The position numbers and the translations under genes were made by a program. From NCBI RefSeq assembly GCF_019656315.1, contig NZ_BPLU01000049.1:36845-100844 (forward strand): 64,000 nt of DNA. The letters are read 5' to 3'. Below are positions 55,026-63,958 of this stretch, piece by piece. Under the pieces are notes generated by a model, which worked only from the letters and a program-made list of their open reading frames with translations, had not been told where the DNA came from and ran no database searches. This DNA is from Flavobacterium sp. UMI-01. Lineage in GTDB: Bacteria; Bacteroidota; Bacteroidia; Flavobacteriales; Flavobacteriaceae. Every line of letters begins with the position of its first letter. Positions within the stretch are counted from its first letter, which is position 1.

Positions 55026-55973
55026 ATGAATAAAATTACCCAATTATTTAAAATTCAATATCCTATTATTCAAGCAGGAATGGTGTGGGTAAGCGGTTAT
55101 AAATTAGCTAGTGCTGTAAGTAACGCTGGTGGTTTAGGATTGATAGGAGCGGGTTCTATGTATCCCGATGTTTTACGAGAACATATTCAGAAATGTAAAA
55201 ACGCTACTTCACGTCCTTTTGGAGTGAATATTCCTTTATTATATCCCAATATTGAAGAGATTATTAAGATTGTTATTGAGGAACAGGTTAAAATTGTATT
55301 TACATCTGCTGGAAATCCTAAAACTTGGACACCTCTTTTAAAAGAACATGGTGTTACTGTAGTCCATGTTGTTAGCAGTGCTTATTTTGCTCTAAAAGCA
55401 CAGGATGCGGGTGTGGATGCTATAGTGGCTGAGGGTTTTGAAGCAGGAGGACATAATGGAAGGGAAGAAACTACTACTTTTACCTTGATTCCGATGGTTA
55501 AAGAAAAAATAGCAATTCCATTAATAGCAGCAGGTGGTATCGCTACTGGTCAAGGAATGTTGGCCGCCATGGCATTAGGGGCTGATGGTGTGCAAGTAGG
55601 TAGTAGATTTGCTGCTTCTGAGGAATCTTCGGCACATGATAATTTCAAAAATTTAATAGTGGCTACTAAGGAGGGTGATACACAACTGACCTTAAAAGAA
55701 ATTACTCCTGTACGACTGATAAAAAATAAATTTTACAATGATGTTCAGGAATTATACAAGAAGTGTGCTTCGCCAGAAGATTTAAAGATTTTGTTGGGTA
55801 AAGCTAGAGCTAAAAAAGGGATGTTTGAAGGTGATTTGGTAGAAGGTGAGCTAGAGATTGGTCAGGTTTCTGGAATTATTCATGAGATTAAACCTGCTGC
55901 TGAAATTGTAATTTCCATGATGGAAGAATTTCAAAGAACAAAAATAGAAATACAAAATAACAGTCGCATATAA
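55026..55973 (+). CDS. Nitronate monooxygenase family protein
   Basis: A 315-residue FMN TIM-barrel (ATG at 55026; the TTG one codon upstream is not needed). Signatures: IIQAGMVWVSGYKLASAVSNAGGLGLIGAGS, IVAEGFEAGGHNGREE, IPLIAAGGIATGQGMLAAMALGADGVQVGSRF. It oxidises alkyl nitronates or is FabK-like; the presence of GHNG..E and a catalytic His favour the monooxygenase class. It overlaps the next start codon by a base. Confidence 0.88.
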   Translation: MNKITQLFKIQYPIIQAGMVWVSGYKLASAVSNAGGLGLIGAGSMYPDVLREHIQKCKNATSRPFGVNIPLLYPNIEEIIKIVIEEQVKIVFTSAGNPKTWTPLLKEHGVTVVHVVSSAYFALKAQDAGVDAIVAEGFEAGGHNGREETTTFTLIPMVKEKIAIPLIAAGGIATGQGMLAAMALGADGVQVGSRFAASEESSAHDNFKNLIVATKEGDTQLTLKEITPVRLIKNKFYNDVQELYKKCASPEDLKILLGKARAKKGMFEGDLVEGELEIGQVSGIIHEIKPAAEIVISMMEEFQRTKIEIQNNSRI

Positions 55974-56389
55974 TGATATTCCCCAAATTTAAATTAAGTT
56001 TAGTAGTGCTCTTATTCGGTTTTGGTATGCAAGGATTGTATAGTCAATCCTATAAATTTACCACGTCAGGGGTAAGTGTTTTAGAGAAAAAAGAGAAGGG
56101 AAAATGGGGTGAATGGTCCAATTTAGAATTGGTTAATCTGGTGGTGAATTTGGATACTAATAAACACCGAATAGTAGTTTACTCGCGAATTATTCAAGTT
56201 TATGATATTTTAACGTATGTTCCTGTAGAAGAAAATGATACGGATATTGTATATTCTTTTGTGTGTAAAAATATTGACGGCGAAGAGTGTACTATTTCAA
56301 TTGTTACAAGAAAAAAACAAGACAACCGAAAACAAATGTATATCAATTTTGGTGACCGAATAATTTTGTACAATATTTTTACTGCCTAA
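55973..56389 (+). CDS. Small secreted hypothetical protein
   Basis: A 138-residue protein with a signal peptide (about 1-26, ending GLYSQS) followed by a beta-strand-rich domain. It begins at an ATG overlapping the stop of the nitronate monooxygenase gene (ATAATGATA), so it is translated with it. No family recognised. It converges on the DUF4268 gene, whose stop is three bases away. Confidence 0.75.
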   Translation: MIFPKFKLSLVVLLFGFGMQGLYSQSYKFTTSGVSVLEKKEKGKWGEWSNLELVNLVVNLDTNKHRIVVYSRIIQVYDILTYVPVEENDTDIVYSFVCKNIDGEECTISIVTRKKQDNRKQMYINFGDRIILYNIFTA

Positions 56390-56392
56390 AAC

Positions 56393-56827
56393 TTATTCAA
56401 TAGCTTTAATAAACTCATCATATTCTAAATAAAATAACTCCAGAGCATTCATTTTGTCGAAAAAGAAATCAAAAATGATATCCCAATGATTGCGATTGCT
56501 AAACCCTACGCCTAATTTTTCAACCCAAATTCGGCTGATTGTTTTTCCATTTTCAAGTACATATTCTTTTTCAAAAACCAAGTCTTTAATATATTCATCT
56601 TCTAAAATGTTTTTTAACGCTTCTAATTTTTCAAAATAAGCGATACGTTTTTCTGCATTCCGATGTTCGATATCAATTAAAACTTGTGCTTTTTTATTGT
56701 CCACAAAAAATTTAAAAGAGAAGTCCTTTATTTTAGTGTCATATAAAACCCATTTACGAGGGTATTTTTCGGCAAAATTGACCCAAAATTCTCTTTTTAT
56801 TTTTTGTGACTCTTCTTTACTGTACAT
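56393..56827 (-). CDS. DUF4268 domain protein
   Basis: A 144-residue cytoplasmic protein with the DUF4268 pattern: FWVNFAEKYPRKWVLYDTKIKDFSFKF near the N-terminus, an AEKRIAYFEKLEALKNILED helix, and the YLENGKTISRIWVEKLGVGFSNRNHW block. DUF4268 occurs alone or at the end of restriction-type nucleases; its role here is unknown. Single gene on the minus strand. Confidence 0.82.
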   Translation of the reverse strand: MYSKEESQKIKREFWVNFAEKYPRKWVLYDTKIKDFSFKFFVDNKKAQVLIDIEHRNAEKRIAYFEKLEALKNILEDEYIKDLVFEKEYVLENGKTISRIWVEKLGVGFSNRNHWDIIFDFFFDKMNALELFYLEYDEFIKAIE

Positions 56828-56918
56828 TTTGATGTGTTTTAATTGTCGAAAATTTGCGAACCGTTAATTTCTGGACTATATTTATAATAGCAACGGATTG
56901 CAAAAATAAGATTTGATT

Positions 56919-57557
56919 ATGGATTTTCGTCATTTTTTAGAAATTGTTCCTCATATTATAAAAGCGGAGTTACCTGCTTTGACTGCGCATGCCAAGATGG
57001 CTCCTTTTGAACGCATGGAACAATTAAAAAATATTGATTTAAACAGTCCACAAATCAAAACAGCTGCCGTGATGATGTTGCTTTATCCGAAGCAAAGTGT
57101 AACTCATTTGGTGTTAATCGTTCGAAATTTATATGATGGAGTGCATTCAGGTCAAATCGCTTTTCCTGGTGGTAAATTCGAACTTGAAGACACTGATTTT
57201 GCTCAAACGGCATTAAGAGAAACTCATGAGGAAGTAGGTGTTTCACCTGAACATGTTGAAATTAAAAAGGATTTTTCTCCTATATATATTCCTCCTAGTA
57301 ATTTTATGGTATATCCTTTTTTAGGAATTAGTTATCATGAAATTCAATTCATTCCAGATCCTTCTGAAGTTGATAGAGTGATTGAATTGCCATTGTCTGT
57401 ATTTTTAAGTGATGAAATAATAGTAAAAGTCCGAATGACTACATCTTATGCCCAAGAAATAGAAGTGCCTGCTTTTGAAATTGATGGACAAATGGTTTGG
57501 GGGGCAACGGCCATGATATTAAGTGAACTGAAAGAAGTTTTGAAATCCGTTATGTAG
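56919..57557 (+). CDS. NUDIX hydrolase (CoA pyrophosphatase-like)
   Basis: A 212-residue Nudix protein starting at the ATG at 56919 (MDFRHFLEIVPHIIK). The Nudix box GGKFELEDTDFAQTALRETHEEVGV (starting near residue 88) is complete. The adjacent LVIVRNLYDGVHSGQIAFPGGKFE segment, and the size, match NudL/CoA pyrophosphatases, which split CoA into phosphopantetheine and 3',5'-ADP. Confidence 0.9.
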   Translation: MDFRHFLEIVPHIIKAELPALTAHAKMAPFERMEQLKNIDLNSPQIKTAAVMMLLYPKQSVTHLVLIVRNLYDGVHSGQIAFPGGKFELEDTDFAQTALRETHEEVGVSPEHVEIKKDFSPIYIPPSNFMVYPFLGISYHEIQFIPDPSEVDRVIELPLSVFLSDEIIVKVRMTTSYAQEIEVPAFEIDGQMVWGATAMILSELKEVLKSVM

Positions 57558-57662
57558 CTTTTACTTTGAAAATATTAAAAACTTAAAAAATGACAAAATC
57601 GACAGTTCCTTGAAAATAATTAAAAATAACTACATTCGCAATTCAAAATAAAATAATTAATT

Positions 57663-58472
57663 ATGGGATTGTTTCAACGAAATCCTTTTGGACATATTCT
57701 TTTTATAAAAAAATGGTTAATTCGGCTATTCGGGTTACTGACTCACCGTCGCTATCGAGGATTTAATGAATTGCAAATTGAAGGTTCTGAGATTATCAAA
57801 AACTTACCAGAAACAAATGTGCTTTTTATATCCAATCATCAAACTTATTTTGCAGATGTAGTGGCGATGTTTCATGTCTTTAATGCAAGTTTAAGTGGTC
57901 GAACTGACAGTATCAAGAATGTAGGGTACTTATGGCAACCTAAATTAAATATTTATTACGTAGCAGCTAAAGAAACTATGAAAGCTGGTTTGTTGCCTAG
58001 AATTATGGCATACGCAGGCGCAATAACTGTGGAACGTACTTGGCGTTCCAAAGGGATTGATGTGGCCGAGAAAAAGCAAGTAAATCCTAATGATACCGAA
58101 AATATTAAATTGGCACTACAAGATGGTTGGGTGATTACTTTTCCACAAGGAACTACTAAATCTTTTAAACCAGTGCGCAAAGGAACTGCTCACATTATTA
58201 AAGAACATAAACCTATTGTAGTTCCCATTGTTATTGATGGCTTTAGACGCTCATTTGATAGAAAAGGGTTAAGAGTAAAAAAGAAAGGTATTCTACAATC
58301 GTTTATTATCAAAGAACCGCTCCAAATTGATTACGAAAATGAAACTATTGATGAAATTGTTGAAAAAGTAGAATATGCCATTGAGCAACATCCTTCTTTC
58401 TTAAATGTCATTTCAATTGAAGAACTCGAAGAACAAGAGCGATTGAATAAATTGAGAGAGTGGGAGGTTTAG
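57663..58472 (+). CDS. 1-acyl-sn-glycerol-3-phosphate acyltransferase-like (PlsC)
   Basis: A 269-residue membrane-associated acyltransferase. Motif I is SNHQTYFADVV, with five residues between His and Asp rather than the usual four; motif III is TFPQGTTKSFKPVRKGTAHI, with Gln where most have Glu. Motif IV is PIVPIVIDG-like (about 195). The altered motifs suggest a divergent LPLAT member. It may acylate a lysophospholipid or another hydroxylated lipid. Confidence 0.85.
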   Translation: MGLFQRNPFGHILFIKKWLIRLFGLLTHRRYRGFNELQIEGSEIIKNLPETNVLFISNHQTYFADVVAMFHVFNASLSGRTDSIKNVGYLWQPKLNIYYVAAKETMKAGLLPRIMAYAGAITVERTWRSKGIDVAEKKQVNPNDTENIKLALQDGWVITFPQGTTKSFKPVRKGTAHIIKEHKPIVVPIVIDGFRRSFDRKGLRVKKKGILQSFIIKEPLQIDYENETIDEIVEKVEYAIEQHPSFLNVISIEELEEQERLNKLREWEV

Positions 58473-58654
58473 ATGTAGTTTGTTTATTGTTTAAAAGTTG
58501 AACTGGTTAATCGTTTAGTTGATTGTAAATAATTGAATTTTTTCTAAGCAATGAGCATTGGCCATAACAATTGAAATAAAATAATTTACAAAAAAACATA
58601 ATCTTAAGTAACAAACAACAAGTCCTAACCAATCACCTTCTAACCATATTATCT

Positions 58655-59959
58655 ATGAATATTCCAAAATCATCTTTACCCAGAATTGTAATTATAGGTG
58701 GTGGTTTTGCCGGAATCGCTTTGGCAAAAACTTTAAAAAAACAACCAATACAAGTGGTACTTTTGGATAAAAACAATTATCATACATTTCAGCCTCTATT
58801 GTATCAAGTAGCAACAGGAGGTTTGGAAGATGGCTCTATTGCTTATCCTTTACGTAAAGTCATTCAGGAATACGAAAATTTTTATTTTAGATTGACAAAT
58901 GTTCAAGAAATTGATACTGTTAATCAAAAGATAATTACAGAAATAGGCGAGTTAAACTATGACTTTTTGGTGATAGCAACAGGTGCCAAGGTAAATTATT
59001 TTGGGAATAAAGAAATAGAACGCAACAGCATGGCAATGAAAAATATTCCACAAGCTTTGAATATACGGAGTTTGATCTTGGAGAATTTTGAGCAGGCAGT
59101 TTTGACCCAAGATATTGCTGAAAGAGATAGTTTAATCAATTTTGTACTTGTAGGAGGTGGTCCTACAGGTGTTGAATTGGCTGGTGCTTTAGCTGAAATG
59201 AAAAAAGCGATTTTGCAAAAGGACTATCCTGATTTGGATATCTCTAAGATGCAAATCAACCTCATTCAGAGTGGTGATAGGATTCTAAATACTATGAGTG
59301 AAGCTTCCTCTAGAGCTGCTGAAAAATTTCTTGAAAGTTTAGGTGTAAAAATTTGGAAAAATGTACGGGTCAAAAATTATAACGGGCGTACTGTTAGTAC
59401 AAATACTGATTTAAGTTTTGAAACAGCAACTGTAATTTGGTCGGCAGGTGTACAAGGAGCAACTGTACCTGGATTAGATGCCGATTGCTTAATTCAAAAA
59501 GCTGAACGCATACGTGTTAATGAATTTAATCAAATTAAAGGATATGAAAATCTATTTGCTATAGGTGATGTTGCGTGTATGGAAACAAAGGATTTTCCTC
59601 AAGGGCATCCTATGATGGCACAACCTGCTTTACAACAAGGAGAAGTACTTGGAGAAAATTTAATACGACTAATCAATAAGAAACCAATGGAAGCTTTTGA
59701 ATATCATGATAAAGGTTCAATGGCAACCATCGGAAGAAACAAAGCAGTTGTTGATTTGCCTAAATTCCATTTTCACGGGGTTTTTGCATGGTTTGTTTGG
59801 ATGTTTGTTCATCTTTTTTCTCTTATTGGTTTTAAGAATAAAGCAGTTGTTTTTTTGAGTTGGGTGTACAACTACATTCGTTTTGACCGAGAAAGCCGGT
59901 TAATTATTCGCCCGTATAAGAAGAAAAGCTTTGTAACATTTACCAGTGATGAACTTTGA
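58655..59959 (+). CDS. ndh: Type II NADH dehydrogenase
   Basis: A 434-residue FAD-dependent oxidoreductase. The FAD-binding site IVIIGGGFAGIALAKTL is at about 10-26, the NAD-binding site FVLVGGGPTGVELAGALAEM at about 166-185, and the second FAD segment FAIGDVACME at about 305. A hydrophobic and basic C-terminus (about 365-420; FAWFVWMFVHLFSLIGFKNK) anchors it to the membrane. It oxidises NADH and reduces quinone (menaquinone is expected here) without pumping protons. Confidence 0.92.
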   Translation: MNIPKSSLPRIVIIGGGFAGIALAKTLKKQPIQVVLLDKNNYHTFQPLLYQVATGGLEDGSIAYPLRKVIQEYENFYFRLTNVQEIDTVNQKIITEIGELNYDFLVIATGAKVNYFGNKEIERNSMAMKNIPQALNIRSLILENFEQAVLTQDIAERDSLINFVLVGGGPTGVELAGALAEMKKAILQKDYPDLDISKMQINLIQSGDRILNTMSEASSRAAEKFLESLGVKIWKNVRVKNYNGRTVSTNTDLSFETATVIWSAGVQGATVPGLDADCLIQKAERIRVNEFNQIKGYENLFAIGDVACMETKDFPQGHPMMAQPALQQGEVLGENLIRLINKKPMEAFEYHDKGSMATIGRNKAVVDLPKFHFHGVFAWFVWMFVHLFSLIGFKNKAVVFLSWVYNYIRFDRESRLIIRPYKKKSFVTFTSDEL

Positions 59960-60004
59960 TGGTGTAAGTGAATTTTGTATAGATAAACCAATGCCTAAAA
60001 ATGA

Positions 60005-60039
60005 AAAACCATCTAACCTATAAAAGGAGAGATGGTTTT
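60005..60039. terminator. Bidirectional terminator (ndh / rplT)
   Basis: AAAACCATCT (60005-60014) and AGATGGTTTT (60030-60039) are perfect arms between the convergent ndh and rplT genes, with A- and T-runs on both sides. Confidence 0.85.
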
Positions 60040-60077
60040 GTATAAGTAAGTAATTCTAAATTGAGTTGATAAAACGT

Positions 60078-60422
60078 TTATTTTACTTTATTAAGTACAG
60101 CTTTGAAAGCTTCAGGGTGGTTCATCGCTAAATCTGCAAGAACTTTTCTGTTCAATTCGATTCCGTTAGCTTTTACTTTACCCATGAATTGAGAATAAGA
60201 CATTCCTTCCAATCTAGCTCCAGCGTTGATACGTTGAATCCATAAAGAACGGAAATTTCTTTTATTCACTTTTCTATCGCGGTATGCATAGCACATTGCT
60301 TTTTCTACCGCATTTTTAGCAACTGTCCAAACGTTTTTACGTCTACCAAAGAAACCTTTGGCTTGCTTCATTATTTTTTTTCTTCTTGCTCTTTTAGCAA
60401 CTGAGTTTACCGATCTTGGCAT
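60078..60422 (-). CDS. rplT: 50S ribosomal protein L20
   Basis: A 114-residue L20 with the normal start [36 protein letters not shown] and the conserved [24 protein letters not shown] block. It binds 23S rRNA early in 50S assembly; in many bacteria it also represses its own operon. Last gene of thrS-infC-rpmI-rplT. Confidence 0.97.
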   Translation of the reverse strand: MPRSVNSVAKRARRKKIMKQAKGFFGRRKNVWTVAKNAVEKAMCYAYRDRKVNKRNFRSLWIQRINAGARLEGMSYSQFMGKVKANGIELNRKVLADLAMNHPEAFKAVLNKVK

Positions 60423-60523
60423 AATTTTTACTTTTTTTTGTAGCAGGCGGCTTGAATTTAATCAAAAGCACTTATTGGCCATACTCCAAGGTTATTAAAT
60501 TGTTTTAACCTAAAGAATTTAAA

Positions 60524-60593
60524 ACAGTGTTCAGGTTTCAGGTTTTAGTGTTCAGTACTAACTGATTACTAAATACTGACAACTGATTACTAA
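60524..60593. repeat. Low-complexity CAGT/ACTG inverted repeat between rpmI and rplT
   Basis: Several CAGT-GTTCAG / GTTTCAG words on one side face ACTGATTACTAA / ACTGACAACTG words on the other, giving an imperfect long hairpin. Related words (GTTTCAGG, AACTGATTACC, AACTGTAAACTGA) recur at 60841-60890 between infC and rpmI. Origin unknown. Confidence 0.5.
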
Positions 60594-60594
60594 T

Positions 60595-60792
60595 TTAGAT
60601 GATTCTTAATTGTTGTTTGATGCTTTTCTCATCTGTTTTGTGAACTAGCGCTGAGTGAGTCAAGGCTAATTTACGTTTTTTAGATTTTTTAGTCAAGATG
60701 TGACTTTTGAAAGCATGCTTTCTTTTAATTTTTCCAGAACCAGTAACTTTAAAACGTTTCTTGGCGCTAGACTTAGTTTTCATTTTAGGCAT
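60595..60792 (-). CDS. rpmI: 50S ribosomal protein L35
   Basis: A 65-residue basic L35 ([42 protein letters not shown]), of normal length. Between infC and rplT in the usual order. A CAGT/ACTG-rich stretch lies on each side. Confidence 0.97.
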
Positions 60793-60840
60793 TTTTTCCT
60801 AGTGTTTTAATTTATTCTTACTTACTTATTTTTTGTTTCA

Positions 60841-60890
60841 AGTTGATAGTTTCAGGTCTTAAAACTGATTACCAAAAACTGTAAACTGAA
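60841..60890. repeat. Low-complexity CAGT/ACTG words between infC and rpmI
   Basis: AGTTGATAGTTTCAGG and AAAACTGATTACC / AAAACTGTAAACTGA face each other in the same manner as the 60524-60593 element, to which it is similar. Weak on its own. Confidence 0.4.
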
Positions 60891-60896
60891 TATTTC

Positions 60897-61454
60897 TTAT
60901 TTTTTCTTTTTAGGTGCAATGAACATAATCATTCGCTTCCCTTCTAAGACAGGCATCGCTTCAACTTTGCCAAATTCTTCTAAATCTTGAGCCAAACGTA
61001 ACAATAAAATTTGCCCTTGATCTTTATAGATGATTGATCTACCTTTAAAGAATACAAAAGCTTTTAATTTAGCTCCTTCTTTTAAGAATTTTTCAGCATT
61101 TTTTCTTTTAAATTCATAATCGTGCTCATCAGTTTGAGGGCCAAAACGAATTTCTTTTACAGTTACCTGTGTCGATTTAGCTTTTAAGATTTTGTCACGT
61201 TTTTTTTGTTCGTAAACAAATTTCTTGTAATCCATAATCTTGCAAACCGGAGGTTCTGCATTAGGCGAAATTTCAACTAAGTCCAATTCAAATTGATCGG
61301 CTAGTCTTAATGCTTCAGCAAGTTTAAAAACCCCTGGCTCAATATTTTCGCCCACGAGTCTTACTTCTTGTATACCACGAATATTATTGTTTATTCTGTG
61401 GGCATCTTTCTTTTCTACGCGAGGTTGATAACCTCTATTGCTTCTTATTGCTAT
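60897..61454 (-). CDS. infC: Translation initiation factor IF-3, non-canonical AUA start
   Basis: A 185-residue IF-3. Conserved protein sequence continues well upstream of the first GTG (61355): [18 protein letters not shown] and [14 protein letters not shown]. The frame is closed by a TAA at 61467-61469 and contains no ATG, GTG or TTG early enough. The best start is ATA at 61452-61454 (usual proteins begin MAIRSN); an ATT at 61464-61466 is the alternative. AUU starts are known for E. coli infC, where they allow IF-3 to limit its own synthesis. N-domain about 20-85, linker, C-domain about 95-180. It lies 17 bases after the thrS stop. Confidence 0.92.
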   Translation of the reverse strand: MAIRSNRGYQPRVEKKDAHRINNNIRGIQEVRLVGENIEPGVFKLAEALRLADQFELDLVEISPNAEPPVCKIMDYKKFVYEQKKRDKILKAKSTQVTVKEIRFGPQTDEHDYEFKRKNAEKFLKEGAKLKAFVFFKGRSIIYKDQGQILLLRLAQDLEEFGKVEAMPVLEGKRMIMFIAPKKKK

Positions 61455-61471
61455 GGCTTTATAAATTTAAG

Positions 61472-63418
61472 TTAAACTGTAAATACTTTTAATGTCTTTT
61501 TTATTTCTTCGTTAACAATAGTAGCAAAATCGTCTATTGTTATCGTAATATTTCCTTTTCCTTCTTGACCGTGACGACGTACAGAAATAGTTCCATTTTT
61601 TTCTTCATCTTCACCTACGATTAACATGAATGGGATTTTCTGCATTTCGGCATCTCTGATTTTTTTACCAATAGTTTCATTTCGGTTATCAATCAGGGCG
61701 CGAATTTCGTGATTTTCTAGCAAATCTAAAACTTTTTTAGCATATATTTCATATTTCTCGCTCAAAGACAAGATAATAGCTTGCTCGGGCATTAGCCAAA
61801 GCGGGAAATTTCCTGCGGTATGTTCTAGTAAAATGGCGATGAATCGTTCCATTGAGCCAAATGGTGCTCGGTGAATCATTACAGGTCGGTGGAGTTCGTT
61901 ATCAGAGCCTTTGTAAGTTAAATCAAAACGCTCTGGTAAGTTGTAATCTACTTGGATGGTTCCTAGTTGCCATTGTCTGCCAAGTGCATCTTTTACCATG
62001 AAATCCAATTTAGGTCCGTAAAAAGCAGCTTCACCATACTCGACTACCGTTTTTAAACCTTTGTCTGCGGCGGCATTGATGATAGCGCTTTCTGCTTTTT
62101 TCCAATTTTCATCAGTTCCAATGTATTTTTCCTTGTTTTCTGGGTCTCTTAGAGATATTTGAGCTGTAAAATCTTCAAAACCTAATGAGCCAAAAACATA
62201 GAGAACTAAATCAATTACCTTTTTAAATTCTTCGTCTAATTGTTCTGGTGTACAAAATATATGAGCATCGTCTTGAGTAAATCCTCTAACGCGTGTTAAT
62301 CCATGTAATTCCCCACTTTGTTCGTATCGATACACTGTTCCGAATTCAGCATAACGTTTTGGTAGGTCTTTATAAGACCAAGGGCGAACATTGTAAATTT
62401 CACAATGGTGTGGACAGTTCATAGGTTTTAATAAAAATTCCTCACCCTCTGCTGGTGTGTTGATAGGTTGAAAACTGTCTGCCCCATATTTAGCATAATG
62501 GCCAGAAGTAACATAAAGTTCTTTTTGACCAATATGTGGAGTGGCTACTTGTTCGTAACCCGCTTTTTTCTGTGCTTTTTTTAAAAACTGCTCTAAACGT
62601 TCTCTTAGAGCGGCTCCTTTTGGGAGCCACAAGGGTAGGCCTTGACCTACTTTTTGTGAAAATGAAAACAGTTCTAATTCTTTACCTAATTTTCTATGGT
62701 CTCTTCGTTTGGCTTCTTCTAGAAGAGCTAAATATTCAGTCAGGTCTTTTTGTTTAGGAAATGACGTTCCATAAACGCGTGTTAATTGTTTGTTTTTTTC
62801 ATCACCTCTCCAGTATGCGCCTGCGACACTCATGACTTTCATGGCTTTGATGATTCCAGTGTTTGGGATATGTCCTCCACGACATAAATCAGTAAAAGTA
62901 TCGTGATCGCAAAAAGTTATTGTGCCATCTTCTAGATTTGTAATTAATTCTGTTTTGTAAACATTGTTTTTATACATTTCTAGGGCTTCGGCCTTGGTAA
63001 CTGAACGCATTTTGAATTCGTGTTTGCCTCTTGCTATTTCTAATACGCGATCTTCAATTTTTTTAAAGTCAGCTTCTGTGATTTTATGCTCTTCGAAATC
63101 AACATCGTAATAGAACCCATTTGCTATTGCAGGTCCTAATGTTAATTTGATTCCTGGATACATTTCTTCAAGTACCTGTGCCATGACGTGAGAAGTCGAG
63201 TGCCAAAAAGCTTTTTTTCCATTTTCATCACTCCAGGTATATAAGACAAGGCTACCATCAGTAGTCAATGGGGTAGAGGTTTCAATAGTTGTTCCGTTGA
63301 ATGCTGCTGAAATTACATTTCTAGCAAAACCTTCGCTAATACTTTTAGCTACATCCATGGGAGTTATGTTTGGTGCGTACTCTCTAACTGACCCATCGGG
63401 TAAAGTAATCTTGATCAT
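61472..63418 (-). CDS. thrS: Threonyl-tRNA synthetase
   Basis: A 648-residue class II synthetase. TGS domain at about 1-62, editing domain with [16 protein letters not shown] (about 76) and the [11 protein letters not shown]ys/His motif, catalytic core with the zinc ligands Cys in [14 protein letters not shown], His in DDAHIFC and His in MIHRAPFGS, and a C-terminal anticodon-binding domain. First gene of the thrS-infC-rpmI-rplT operon, with a TTG-N20-TATATTTG promoter just upstream. Confidence 0.97.
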   Translation of the reverse strand: MIKITLPDGSVREYAPNITPMDVAKSISEGFARNVISAAFNGTTIETSTPLTTDGSLVLYTWSDENGKKAFWHSTSHVMAQVLEEMYPGIKLTLGPAIANGFYYDVDFEEHKITEADFKKIEDRVLEIARGKHEFKMRSVTKAEALEMYKNNVYKTELITNLEDGTITFCDHDTFTDLCRGGHIPNTGIIKAMKVMSVAGAYWRGDEKNKQLTRVYGTSFPKQKDLTEYLALLEEAKRRDHRKLGKELELFSFSQKVGQGLPLWLPKGAALRERLEQFLKKAQKKAGYEQVATPHIGQKELYVTSGHYAKYGADSFQPINTPAEGEEFLLKPMNCPHHCEIYNVRPWSYKDLPKRYAEFGTVYRYEQSGELHGLTRVRGFTQDDAHIFCTPEQLDEEFKKVIDLVLYVFGSLGFEDFTAQISLRDPENKEKYIGTDENWKKAESAIINAAADKGLKTVVEYGEAAFYGPKLDFMVKDALGRQWQLGTIQVDYNLPERFDLTYKGSDNELHRPVMIHRAPFGSMERFIAILLEHTAGNFPLWLMPEQAIILSLSEKYEIYAKKVLDLLENHEIRALIDNRNETIGKKIRDAEMQKIPFMLIVGEDEEKNGTISVRRHGQEGKGNITITIDDFATIVNEEIKKTLKVFTV

Positions 63419-63441
63419 TGTTTGTTTTATTTTTGAGAATG

Positions 63442-63472
63442 CAAATATATAGGATTACAAAAATACATACAA
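63442..63472 (-). promoter_or_regulatory. thrS operon promoter (TTG-N20-TATATTTG)
   Basis: Read on the minus strand: TTG at 63470-63472, 20 bases, TATATTTG at 63442-63449. The expected leader is about 20 bases, too short for a T-box or long attenuator. Confidence 0.75.
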
Positions 63473-63540
63473 TATATATATAAGGATTGTTTGCAAGTAT
63501 TCTGGTTTTAGCTATATATAATAAGGTGTATTGTTTTTTC

Positions 63541-63622
63541 AGGAGCTGTTTCCTGCTATTCGCTCTATCTTGTGTCGGCCTAAATGCTCGCCGCCACAAG
63601 GATGCCGCTTCTATCAGGGCTA
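63541..63622 (-). repeat. Dispersed GC-rich Flavobacterium-type repeat, copy 2
   Basis: Read on the minus strand this begins AGCCCTGATAGAAGCGGCAT and ends AAACAGCTCCT, matching the ends and core words of the 1911-2010 repeat. The middle contains a GGCGGCGAG...GGCCGACAC insert not seen in the first copy. Much more GC-rich than its surroundings. Confidence 0.6.
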
Positions 63623-63928
63623 GGGTATAGGTGGTTTCAAGAAGGTTTGGGTTGATGATGGTGGTTTGTCGCTGTGTGAAAGTTTGGATATACAGTTGTA
63701 TGTGTGGAATTGTTAGGAGAAATTATAATGTCTAGATGAAAGATTTGTTGGGTTTTCTTGTCTTCTTGGTGGATTTTTGTTTAGGTTCTTTGTGTTTTTA
63801 TAAATAAGGGGATGTGTTTTGTGTCTTTGAGTAGTTCCAAACTCCTACAATTTCAAAAAAGATAAAAATGTAAGAAACATATTTTCAGGTTGTTAAAAAA
63901 AAGGCAGAAATAAAAATAGCAAAAGGTA
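63623..63928. other. G+T-skewed gene-free stretch
   Basis: No gene or RNA recognised. In 63661-63720 I count 21 G and 3 C on the + strand, a skew like that of 5545-6408. Confidence 0.5.
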
Positions 63929-63958
63929 TTGTAAAAACGAATAAAGGTGTTACTTTTG
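63929..63958 (+). promoter_or_regulatory. Perfect-consensus promoter, probably of an rRNA operon
   Basis: TTG at 63929-63931, exactly 19 bases, then TACTTTTG at 63951-63958: the full Bacteroidota consensus with ideal spacing. It reads out of the window's right edge. Confidence 0.8.

Noticed and set aside
63442..63472. T-box or long attenuator ahead of thrS
   Set aside because: The predicted leader is only about 20 bases, with the promoter immediately upstream.
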